11,228 nt of DNA, taken from assembly GCA_016293365.1 (NCBI GenBank), contig JAEDEK010000062.1, positions 1 through 11,228 on the forward strand, read 5' to 3'. Made by a program: the position numbers and the translations under genes. Positions 5,951 to 11,228 of the stretch are shown here, piece after piece. Positions within the stretch are counted from its first letter, which is position 1; every line of letters starts with the position of its first letter. The notes beneath the pieces were generated by a model that did no database searches, was not told where the DNA came from, and saw only the letters and a program-made list of their open reading frames with translations. Source of the DNA: Bulleidia sp. Its GTDB lineage: Bacteria; Bacillota_I; Bacilli_A; Erysipelotrichales; Erysipelotrichaceae.

Positions 5951-5985
5951 GCTTCGTGTGGTAAAACATGCGAAGCTTTCTTTTT
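5951..5985 (+). terminator. nagA terminator
   Basis: GCTTCG/CGAAGC (5951-5956, 5971-5976), continued inward by four more pairs (two of them G-U), gives a 10-bp stem with a 6-base loop, followed by TTTCTTTTT. It begins 12 bases after the stop codon. Confidence 0.85.
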
Positions 5986-6068
5986 AGCACATTGATATAC
6001 AGTGTGGAAGTATTCTTCAGACACCTGGCTGTTGTAAAATGACAGACATCAGATAAGGAGATGGTATT

Positions 6069-6275
6069 ATGACACAGGAAAGAACTGCAGGAGCATTATT
6101 GGTGATGATCGGAATGTTTCTTCTTATAAAACCGAAAGCAACATGGAAAATGACAGAACAGTGGAAAAATAACGATGTTACTTCTCCATCTTCGCGGTAT
6201 ATCACAACGGTACGGATTGTCGGTGGTGTGGCGTGCATACTTGGGGTGCTGCTGTCTGCAGGTGTGATCGGATGA
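6069..6275 (+). CDS. Small membrane protein, DUF6199-like
   Basis: The 68-residue product has two hydrophobic helices (about 5-20 and 48-67) flanking a polar loop. The pattern of a helix, then KPKATWKMTEQWKNND, SPSSRYI, a TVRIVGG motif and a second helix resembles the DUF6199 family of small membrane proteins as I recall it; no biochemical role is known to me for that family. AAGGAG (6055-6060) sits 8 bases before the ATG. It follows the nagA terminator and is probably transcribed alone, though no convincing promoter is visible at 5986-6050. Beyond it, 6276-6374 holds nothing I can support. Confidence 0.65.
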   Translation: MTQERTAGALLVMIGMFLLIKPKATWKMTEQWKNNDVTSPSSRYITTVRIVGGVACILGVLLSAGVIG

Positions 6276-6375
6276 AATCCGGATGGCTTCTTCAGGAGTG
6301 ATGGCAGGTATTGTCCTGTATCAATCAGATCAGGAAAACTGAATGATTGCCGATTGTATGAAAAATCAAGTATTG

Positions 6376-6423
6376 AAAAAACAGGCAGAGAAGATCGGTG
6401 ATAACCGGCATTCTCTGTCTGTT
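6376..6423 (-). terminator. Terminator of the GntR-ABC operon
   Basis: A long stem AACAG.CAGAGAA with TTCTCTG.CTGTT (6380-6392, 6411-6423), an inner CGGT/ACCG pairing, and on the minus strand a terminal TTTTTT (6381-6376). It starts 3 bases after the permease stop codon. Confidence 0.8.
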
Positions 6424-6426
6424 ATT

Positions 6427-7056
6427 TTACAGGTCCTTTTTTTCAAACAGCTTCTGGGACAGAAGCCATGATCCCCCATAGATACCTGCCAGAAGGATAA
6501 ATGTAAGAATTCCAGGAATGGCATGTATGACAATCTGCGATGACATGAGATCCTGATAGATCTGTGTCATGATAAAGCCGGCAGCTCCGATAACCGCAAA
6601 CATCAGCAGGAATGCGATTCTTCCTTTTTCTGCACCAAACCGGAAAATCAAAGGCATGCACAGTGCAGCATTCAAAGAAGATACCATATACACAAGCAGA
6701 ATCAGTATAAGGACTTCAGAAAGAATGAATGTTCCACTGTAAATCATCTGAATGGAAAAGATGATTCCTGAAAGGGCAGTGATGATCAGCTGAATAACCA
6801 GACCGATCAGATATTTACAGGAAACGTACTGGTTTCTTGTATATGGCAATGTCAGAAAACATGACTGCCAATGACTGGATTCATCATAGGCAAGCAGGTT
6901 GATCGGAATCATACCGCAAAGGATGCATGGATAGAACAGAAACATCAGATTATCTTCGCTGAAAAAAGCGACACCGAAGAAAATGAAGGCAATCATAAGA
7001 TAGGTACGGCAATATGCTTTCAGCATATACCAGTCTTTCAGTAACAGGCCTTTCAT
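6427..7056 (-). CDS. ABC-2 type transporter permease
   Basis: A 209-residue integral membrane protein with about six hydrophobic segments (near residues 18-32, 38-54, 84-104, 110-135, 143-165 and 177-197). It opens with MKGLLLKDWYMLK, the start typical of the small ABC-2 permeases (PF13346 type) paired with GntR/YtrA regulators. It would form the membrane part of the exporter with the ATPase just upstream, whose stop is one base before this ATG, indicating translational coupling. In characterised YtrA-type operons such transporters respond to cell-envelope-active compounds, but the substrate here is unknown. There is only one permease gene, so it may act as a homodimer. Confidence 0.82.
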   Translation of the reverse strand: MKGLLLKDWYMLKAYCRTYLMIAFIFFGVAFFSEDNLMFLFYPCILCGMIPINLLAYDESSHWQSCFLTLPYTRNQYVSCKYLIGLVIQLIITALSGIIFSIQMIYSGTFILSEVLILILLVYMVSSLNAALCMPLIFRFGAEKGRIAFLLMFAVIGAAGFIMTQIYQDLMSSQIVIHAIPGILTFILLAGIYGGSWLLSQKLFEKKDL

Positions 7057-7057
7057 A

Positions 7058-7900
7058 TCAGTGGTACTCCTTTACGAGCTGTACAAACAGCTCTTCAATT
7101 GTGACTGGACTGATGGAAATATCTACAGGTATCGCATCTCTTTTTACAAGCGCCTGGATTCCATAGCCTGTATTTTTCTGGTGGAGAATGGAAGAGGATG
7201 GCAGCTCAGCAAGCTGGACAGGTGTCAGATTGACAATGCCGTAGCTTGCAAGAAGGACATCCTTTTCTTCACACAGAATCAGCTTTCCACGATGCAGGAA
7301 GGCAATGTAGTCACAGCATTTTTCAAGATCCGATACGATATGGGATGAAATCAGAATGGAATGGTTTTCATCCCGGGTGAATTCATTCAGAATATCGAGA
7401 ACCTCATCTCTGACAACTGGATCAAGGCCGCTTGTTGCTTCATCCAGGATGAGCAGCTTGGCATGGTGGCTTAAAGCAACTGCAATACCTGCCTTCATCT
7501 TCATGCCTCGTGAGAAATCCTTGAACTGTCTGTTGTCAGGAATGTTGAACTGACGGATCAGCTGTTCATATCGTTTCTGATCCCAGTTGTGGAATGTCAT
7601 CTGCATGATCTTTCCGATTTCTTTTGTTTTCAGACAGAGTGGGAATCCGACTTCATCCATGACAACACCAATGTCTTCCTTTGTCAGTGCATCCATATCA
7701 TCGATATTTCTGCTAAGCAGAGTAATCGTACCTTCATCTTTCTGAATCATCTGCATCATCAGACGGATGGTAGTGCTTTTACCTGCACCATTTTCACCGA
7801 CAAGTCCCATAATACAACCGCCAGGGAGGGTCAGATTCAGATGATCCAGCGTAAAGTCACCATAGCTTTTACACAGATTCGTTATTTCAATTGCGTTCAT
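7058..7900 (-). CDS. ABC transporter ATP-binding protein
   Basis: A 280-residue ABC ATPase. Visible motifs: Walker A GENGAGKST (35-43), signature FSRGM (129-133, a departure from the usual LSGGQ but common in this subfamily), Walker B LLILDE (149-154) followed by the D-loop SGLDP, and the H-loop histidine H187 in ISSH. The last 70 residues form the C-terminal extension common in ABC-2 type export ATPases. It energises the permease encoded next. Its ATG overlaps the regulator's stop as ATGA (7897-7900), so the three genes are tightly coupled. Nothing looks broken. Confidence 0.9.
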   Translation of the reverse strand: MNAIEITNLCKSYGDFTLDHLNLTLPGGCIMGLVGENGAGKSTTIRLMMQMIQKDEGTITLLSRNIDDMDALTKEDIGVVMDEVGFPLCLKTKEIGKIMQMTFHNWDQKRYEQLIRQFNIPDNRQFKDFSRGMKMKAGIAVALSHHAKLLILDEATSGLDPVVRDEVLDILNEFTRDENHSILISSHIVSDLEKCCDYIAFLHRGKLILCEEKDVLLASYGIVNLTPVQLAELPSSSILHQKNTGYGIQALVKRDAIPVDISISPVTIEELFVQLVKEYH

Positions 7901-8277
7901 TTTCTGTTTTCCTCCAGACTGAAATCAAGCATTTCAATCAGTTCATTCCTGCTCAGGTTGCAGGATACAGCCAGTTTTGTGATTTCATCCATATGATCTT
8001 CGATTTTTCTGAGATTTGCTTCTCTGATGAGTTCTGTATTCTTTGCGGATACATAACATCCTTTTGCAGGCACCGTATAGATGAAGCCTTCCTTTTCCAG
8101 TTCCTCATATGCGCGCTTTGTTGTAATGAAACTGATATGCAGATCTTTGGCCAGTCCGCGGATGGATGGCAGAGCCTGATTTTCCTGCAGGGTGCCATTG
8201 ATGATCTGTGCCCTGATCTGCTCGGTAATCTGATCATAGATCGGTGTGCCACTGTGGTTGTCAATCAGAATGTACAT
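7897..8277 (-). CDS. GntR-family transcriptional regulator, YtrA subfamily
   Basis: A 126-residue regulator: N-terminal winged helix (about 1-75; PIYDQITEQIRAQIINGTL, then ALPSIRGLAKDLHISFITTKRAYEELEKEGFI with the recognition helix, then the wing around TVPAKGCYV) and only a short helical C-terminal dimerisation tail (about 80-126), the hallmark of the YtrA subfamily as opposed to FadR or HutC types. YtrA proteins usually repress the ABC operon in which they lie. A perfect palindrome covers the -10 of this operon's promoter and is the obvious binding site. GAGGGG precedes ATG 8277. The tail lacks a sugar-binding domain, so it is unlikely to control the neighbouring amino-sugar genes. Confidence 0.9.
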   Translation of the reverse strand: MYILIDNHSGTPIYDQITEQIRAQIINGTLQENQALPSIRGLAKDLHISFITTKRAYEELEKEGFIYTVPAKGCYVSAKNTELIREANLRKIEDHMDEITKLAVSCNLSRNELIEMLDFSLEENRK

Positions 8278-8296
8278 GAAATCGCCCCTCTGTTAT

Positions 8297-8339
8297 AACT
8301 GTATATACACACTATATACAGTTGGTATATAGTTGTCAA
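8297..8339 (-). promoter_or_regulatory. Promoter and YtrA-type operator of the GntR-ABC operon
   Basis: The minus strand has a perfect -35 TTGACA (8339-8334), a 17-base spacer and -10 TATAGT (8316-8311). A perfect 11-bp inverted repeat, AACTGTATATA / TATATACAGTT with a 5-base spacer (8297-8323), covers the -10 and the expected start point. This arrangement fits autorepression by the first gene's product. Confidence 0.85.
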
Positions 8340-8342
8340 CAG

Positions 8343-8369
8343 AAAAAAGCAGTCTGATCTCAGACTGCT
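8343..8369 (-). terminator. Terminator of the four-helix membrane protein gene
   Basis: A perfect 10-bp stem AGCAGTCTGA/TCAGACTGCT (8348-8357, 8360-8369) with a minus-strand TTTTTT. It lies 11 bases past the stop and only 3 bases before the -35 of the next operon, insulating the two. Confidence 0.88.
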
Positions 8370-8380
8370 GAAAAGAGCGA

Positions 8381-8929
8381 CTATTGACCGGATCTGCGAA
8401 CTGCCATCTGGATGTATTTGACAGTCATGAATCCTGCCAGTACTGCAACCATATAACTGATGACGATGATCGGCTTATTGCCGATGACATTTTCGGATAC
8501 AAATGTATTGATTACAAGCAGAACCGCAAGCGCACCATACAGTACAATATGCAGAATGACTGCTCCCGTGGAAAGATCAATGGTTTCATCAATGGATCTG
8601 ATCTTTTCCTTTTTGATGAAGCCGGTGGACTGAGCCATATTGTTCAGGAAAGTGCGGTAACGCCACTCCATAAATGCTGCAACCGCAATACTGATTCCGA
8701 TGGAAAGCCAGATATTCAGGGTGAACAGAATATACAGAAATACAAAACAGATTAATGCAAGTGCATAACGTGACTGGAATGTGGCAAATGTGTTTTCTTT
8801 TGTGGAAGGAATGCGATAGGCAATATTTTTATGCTTATCATAATAGATGAGATTACCGTGAGAATCACGATATGTGTTCCTTCCTGAGATCAGTGTATTC
8901 TTTGTGGATGATTTAAAGCTTTTTTTCAT
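8381..8929 (-). CDS. Hypothetical four-helix membrane protein
   Basis: A 182-residue protein I cannot name. Residues 1-50 are polar and basic, containing a YRDSHGNLIYYDKHKNIAYRIP segment that looks like a small beta-hairpin. Then come two adjacent membrane helices (about 54-70 and 72-90), a charged loop (IKKEKIRSIDETID), and two further helices (about 120-143 and 153-177), ending in a basic tail. The ATG at 8929 is preceded by GAGG 9 bases upstream. It is monocistronic with its own -10 and terminator and is divergent from agaS. No motif points to an enzyme or transporter. Confidence 0.7.
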   Translation of the reverse strand: MKKSFKSSTKNTLISGRNTYRDSHGNLIYYDKHKNIAYRIPSTKENTFATFQSRYALALICFVFLYILFTLNIWLSIGISIAVAAFMEWRYRTFLNNMAQSTGFIKKEKIRSIDETIDLSTGAVILHIVLYGALAVLLVINTFVSENVIGNKPIIVISYMVAVLAGFMTVKYIQMAVRRSGQ

Positions 8930-8948
8930 AATTAACTACCTCACCATT

Positions 8949-8954
8949 ATTATA
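8949..8954 (-). promoter_or_regulatory. -10 element for the four-helix membrane protein gene
   Basis: TATAAT on the minus strand at 8954-8949, 19 bases before the ATG. No good -35 is seen. The ATTAGCG repeat at 8974-8980 falls in the -35 zone. Confidence 0.4.
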
Positions 8955-8973
8955 TGCAATAAATGATACATTT

Positions 8974-9001
8974 ATTAGCGGTGAATTTGCACAAATTAGC
9001 G
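8974..9001 (+). promoter_or_regulatory. Candidate agaS regulatory region: direct repeats and shared motif, copy 3
   Basis: ATTAGCG occurs at 8974-8980 and 8995-9001, start to start 21 bases (two helical turns). The reverse complement of 8986-9001, CGCTAATTTGTGCAAA, matches 12 of 16 positions of each nagA copy. The pair ends 6 bases before the agaS -35. Confidence 0.4.
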
Positions 9002-9007
9002 ACCGCC

Positions 9008-9035
9008 TTGCAAAGATATATGGTGATATTATAAT
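9008..9035 (+). promoter_or_regulatory. agaS promoter
   Basis: TTGCAA (9008-9013), a 16-base spacer and a perfect TATAAT (9030-9035), giving a leader of about 30 bases before ATG 9074. Confidence 0.7.
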
Positions 9036-9073
9036 TCAGTTGTAAATTACGGTAAATAACAGGAGGAACCGAA

Positions 9074-10246
9074 ATGTTTTTTAATTTAAATGAAGACTTC
9101 TGGAAACAGAACAACGGTTACTGGACAGCAAAGGAAATCTGCCAGCAGCCTGAAACGTGGAAAAAGACAGTTGCTCAGATCAGAAATGAAAAGGATGCAC
9201 TGGAAGCTTTCATTGCCCGCACAACAGACAACGAAGACTATGACATCATCCTGACAGGCGCAGGCACAAGTGAATTCGTTGGAAACTCCATTTTCCCATC
9301 CTTGCAGAAAAAGCACAACCACAAGGTCAAGTCCTATGGGACAACAGATATCGTAGCTGATCCGGAAAGCTATATCTCCCGCACAAAGCCAACACTGCTG
9401 ATCAGCTTCGGCAGATCCGGTAACTCTCCGGAATCCGTTGGTGCAGTTGAGGCTGCAAATATTGTATGTGAAAAGATCTCTCATCTGTTTGTGACATGCA
9501 ACTGCAATGGTGCTCTTTCCAAATTTGCTGAAGGCAAGGAAAACTGCTATGCAATCAACCTGACACCTGAAACACATGACCAGTCTTTCGCAATGACATC
9601 TTCTTATTCCAATATGTATCTAGCTACACTGCTGGCTTTGAATCTGGATGAACTGGACGCTTATGAAAAGATGATCAATGTTGTGATTGAACATGGTCAG
9701 AATTTCCTGAACGGTGCATGGGAAACAGCGAAGAAGGCAGTTGATGAATTTGACTTCAACCGTATTGTTTACCTCGGTTCCAACAACCTCAAGGGTGTTG
9801 CACAGGAATCCGCACTTAAGATCTGCGAGCTGACAGGCGGTAATGTTGATACAGTATTTGATACACCAATGGGATTCAGACATGGTCCTAAGTCTGTTAT
9901 CAATCCAAACGTTTTGACAGTTGTATATCTGAGTGATGATCCATACACACGTCAGTATGAATATGACATTATCAAGGAAATGAGTCCGGAACGTAAGGGT
10001 AATAAGATTCTTGTTGTTTCCAGCAAGGATGATGACATTAAGCAGTATGCTGACTACTTCATCTCCATGGATAACGGTGTTGATCTGCCAAATGTTGTCT
10101 GCGGTCTTGAATACATCATGGTTGCTCAGACAATCGCAATCTTCAAGTCTCTCAAACTCGGCTTCACACCGGATAATCCATGCCCAAGCGGAGAAGTCAA
10201 CCGTGTCGTTAAGGGTGTTATCCTGTATCCATACACACTGAAATAA
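9074..10246 (+). CDS. agaS: AgaS-type SIS-domain protein, probable galactosamine-6-phosphate deaminase/isomerase
   Basis: A complete 390-residue protein with two SIS (sugar isomerase) domains, matching AgaS (E. coli about 384 residues). Domain 1 (about 40-200) shows GAGTSE (62-67) and the phosphate-binding SFGRSGNSPES (111-121); domain 2 (about 215-370) shows IVYLGSNNLKGVAQESALK and GFRHGPKS with the conserved histidine. AgaS converts galactosamine-6-P to tagatose-6-P with release of ammonia in the cytoplasm, the step after N-acetylgalactosamine-6-P deacetylation. AGGAGG (9061-9066) precedes the ATG. It is the first gene of an operon with the PTS EIIA 14 bases downstream, which supports a role in amino-sugar uptake and breakdown. 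The family is firm; the exact substrate follows from the family and not from this sequence. Confidence 0.9.
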   Translation: MFFNLNEDFWKQNNGYWTAKEICQQPETWKKTVAQIRNEKDALEAFIARTTDNEDYDIILTGAGTSEFVGNSIFPSLQKKHNHKVKSYGTTDIVADPESYISRTKPTLLISFGRSGNSPESVGAVEAANIVCEKISHLFVTCNCNGALSKFAEGKENCYAINLTPETHDQSFAMTSSYSNMYLATLLALNLDELDAYEKMINVVIEHGQNFLNGAWETAKKAVDEFDFNRIVYLGSNNLKGVAQESALKICELTGGNVDTVFDTPMGFRHGPKSVINPNVLTVVYLSDDPYTRQYEYDIIKEMSPERKGNKILVVSSKDDDIKQYADYFISMDNGVDLPNVVCGLEYIMVAQTIAIFKSLKLGFTPDNPCPSGEVNRVVKGVILYPYTLK

Positions 10247-10260
10247 GAGGAATACAAATC

Positions 10261-10707
10261 ATGGCAGTAGGAATTATCGTTACCGGACACGGCAGATTTG
10301 CAGAAGGTCTGACAACTTCCGTCAACCTGATTGCCGGTCCACAGGAAAACTATGTACCAGTCAATTTCGAACACGAAGTTGATGAGCTTGAAAAGGATCT
10401 GAATGCAGCTCTGCAGTCATTGAAGGACTGCTCAGGTGTCATTGTATTTGCGGATCTGGCTGGTGGTTCTCCATATAAGACAGCTGCAGTTGTTGCTCAG
10501 AGCTACCAGAATGTTGAAATCATTGCCGGCACAAACCTGCCGATGCTGTGCGAAATCGTTATGGCAAGAACTTTTGTTGACGATGCAGCATCTCTTGCAG
10601 ACATGGCAGTCAATACAGGAAAGGATCAGATCAGCAGATTTGATATGGCAAGCCTGTTAAGCACAACAGAAGAAGACGAAAACGACGACTTCTCTGACGG
10701 TATCTGA
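10261..10707 (+). CDS. PTS mannose-family EIIA component (AgaF-like)
   Basis: A 148-residue cytoplasmic phosphocarrier of the mannose/fructose/sorbose PTS family. The phosphorylated histidine is H10 in TGHGRFAEG, and VFADLAGGSPYKTA (about 62-75) is the conserved second block. It would take phosphate from HPr and pass it to a EIIB partner. The last 14 residues form an unusually acidic tail (EEDENDDFSDGI). A GAGG lies 8 bases before ATG 10261. It is co-transcribed with agaS and followed by a terminator, so the EIIB, EIIC and EIID partners must be encoded elsewhere. In Aga clusters this position is held by AgaF, but mannose-family EIIA proteins are too alike to name the sugar with certainty. Confidence 0.88.
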   Translation: MAVGIIVTGHGRFAEGLTTSVNLIAGPQENYVPVNFEHEVDELEKDLNAALQSLKDCSGVIVFADLAGGSPYKTAAVVAQSYQNVEIIAGTNLPMLCEIVMARTFVDDAASLADMAVNTGKDQISRFDMASLLSTTEEDENDDFSDGI

Positions 10708-10720
10708 TGAATCATTGAAG

Positions 10721-10750
10721 ATGCTTCTTTCTCATAAGAGGCATTTTTTT
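10721..10750 (+). terminator. Terminator of the agaS operon
   Basis: ATGCTTCTT/AAGAGGCAT (10721-10729, 10736-10744; 9 bp with one G-U), a 6-base loop, then TTTTTTT. It begins 13 bases after the EIIA stop codon. Confidence 0.85.
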
Positions 10751-10842
10751 GTGGTTCTGTCATGCTATATGACGCTTTGATCCATGGGAATGAGTGGTAT
10801 ATGGCGATATAATCATACTGTAATGAAAGAGAGGATTCATCC

Positions 10843-11127
10843 ATGATACAGTTTCTTCTCGCAGAGATTTATCTTGCCTTTATATCTTTGGGACTGCCGG
10901 ATTCCCTGCCTGGTTCAGCATGGTTGATCATGATCGGTCTGGGATGTGCGCCGATTTATCCATGCATCATTCACTCCATACCGGATCATTTTGGTAAGGG
11001 GAATTCTCCGGCACTGATCGACATACAGATGGCCAGTGCGTATATTGGCATTATGGTCATGCTGCCATTGTTCAATCTGATCGCAAATCATATATCCATT
11101 ACACTTTACCAGGTATATCTGTTATAA
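10843..11127 (+). pseudogene. MFS transporter with large in-frame internal deletion
   Basis: The 94-codon frame joins two ends of one transporter. Residues 1-26 (IYLAFISLGLPDSLPGSAW) match the first membrane helix of Bacillota MFS permeases of about 390 residues; residues from about 28 (IGLGCAPIYPCIIHS, then IQMASAYIGIMVMLPLFNLIANHISI) match their last quarter, normally helices 10-12. The 250-300 residues between are absent and the junction near residue 27 keeps frame. The end also looks short: typical members run on after the YLL where this one stops. GAGAGG lies 8 bases before the ATG and TATAAT (10810-10815) lies further upstream, so it may still be expressed, but it cannot be a working MFS carrier. 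Assignment is by remembered family sequence. Confidence 0.75.
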
Positions 11128-11131
11128 ATTT

Positions 11132-11172
11132 GCGGCGAAAACCCACATGCTTGCGTGTGGGATGAAAGCCGC
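11132..11172 (+). other. Nested stem-loop with purine internal loop
   Basis: GCGGC/GCCGC (11132-11136, 11168-11172) encloses CCCACATGC/GCGTGTGGG (11142-11150, 11153-11161; one G-T), with internal loops GAAAA and ATGAAA. It starts 4 bases after the stop of the MFS remnant. There is no U-run, so it is a poor intrinsic terminator. Hairpins of CCCAC...GTGGG type occur at ends of IS200/IS605-family elements and in their TnpB guide RNAs, which is one possibility. Beyond it, to 11228, I see only AT-rich DNA with a weak TTGACG at 11184-11189. Confidence 0.4.
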
Positions 11173-11228
11173 ATCTCTTTGGTTTGACGACAACATAGAT
11201 AAAATATTTAAAATATGTATAAACAAAA

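Noticed and set aside
7589..8298. Two 135-codon plus-strand frames opposite the ATPase and GntR genes
   Set aside because: They are antisense to genes with clear motifs and have no ribosome sites.
9086..9577. A 163-codon open frame antisense to agaS
   Set aside because: It mirrors the first SIS domain in the opposite strand and has no start signals.
11184..11212. Promoter reading out of the right edge
   Set aside because: TTGACG is followed only by poor -10 candidates at usable spacing, so I do not list it.
1..11228. CRISPR array, restriction, toxin-antitoxin or other defence genes
   Set aside because: No regularly spaced repeats and no recognisable defence protein were found in either strand.

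Overview
The window looks like chromosomal DNA of a low-to-moderate-GC Bacillota, most likely a gut Erysipelotrichia-type bacterium. That guess rests on strong AGGAGG-type ribosome sites, Bacillota-style TTGACA/TATAAT promoters, a YtrA-type GntR operon, a mannose-family PTS protein and residues of a Clostridia/Bacillota-type conjugative transposon. It is an inference from gene content, not from a marker gene.

Layout. Positions 1-800 hold a decayed integrative conjugative element on the minus strand: a parA gene cut after about 50 codons, an intact 66-residue unknown gene and a truncated Maff2-family gene. The parA leader folds into a long hairpin that buries its ribosome site. At 1050-1126 (minus) is tRNA-Arg(CCT) with encoded CCA; its 3' end faces the element, as expected of an integration site. 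From 1206 to 1580 a gene-free stretch is bounded by 18-bp imperfect inverted repeats (17/18) and looks like a small non-autonomous insertion. Next come a KbaZ/GatZ-family gene (minus), a two-gene operon of a membrane-anchored helical protein and a Cof-type HAD phosphatase (minus), nagA (plus), a DUF6199-like small membrane protein (plus), a YtrA-type regulator/ABC ATPase/ABC permease operon (minus), an unknown four-helix membrane protein (minus), and the operon agaS plus a PTS EIIA gene (plus). The right end holds an internally deleted MFS transporter gene and a nested hairpin.

How the genes fit together. NagA (amino-sugar-6-P deacetylation), AgaS (galactosamine-6-P deamination/isomerisation to tagatose-6-P), a KbaZ-type protein (tagatose phosphate metabolism) and a mannose-family EIIA together suggest N-acetylgalactosamine/galactosamine use, split over three transcription units. 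No membrane PTS components, no tagatose-6-P kinase and no catalytic KbaY/GatY aldolase are visible. A related AT-rich motif, roughly GTTTGTTAATTTGTATAAAC, lies twice upstream of nagA (one copy also next to the divergent promoter), once upstream of agaS and, with a one-base gap, upstream of kbaZ, suggesting co-regulation by a factor encoded elsewhere. The ABC operon is separate and has its own perfect 11-bp palindromic operator over its promoter.

The least ordinary points are the parA leader hairpin, the MITE-like element, the shared motif, the lone KbaZ beside AgaS (possibly a tagatose-6-P to fructose-6-P shortcut), the in-frame MFS deletion and the terminal nested hairpin. I did not see a clearly novel multi-gene defence or mobile system.
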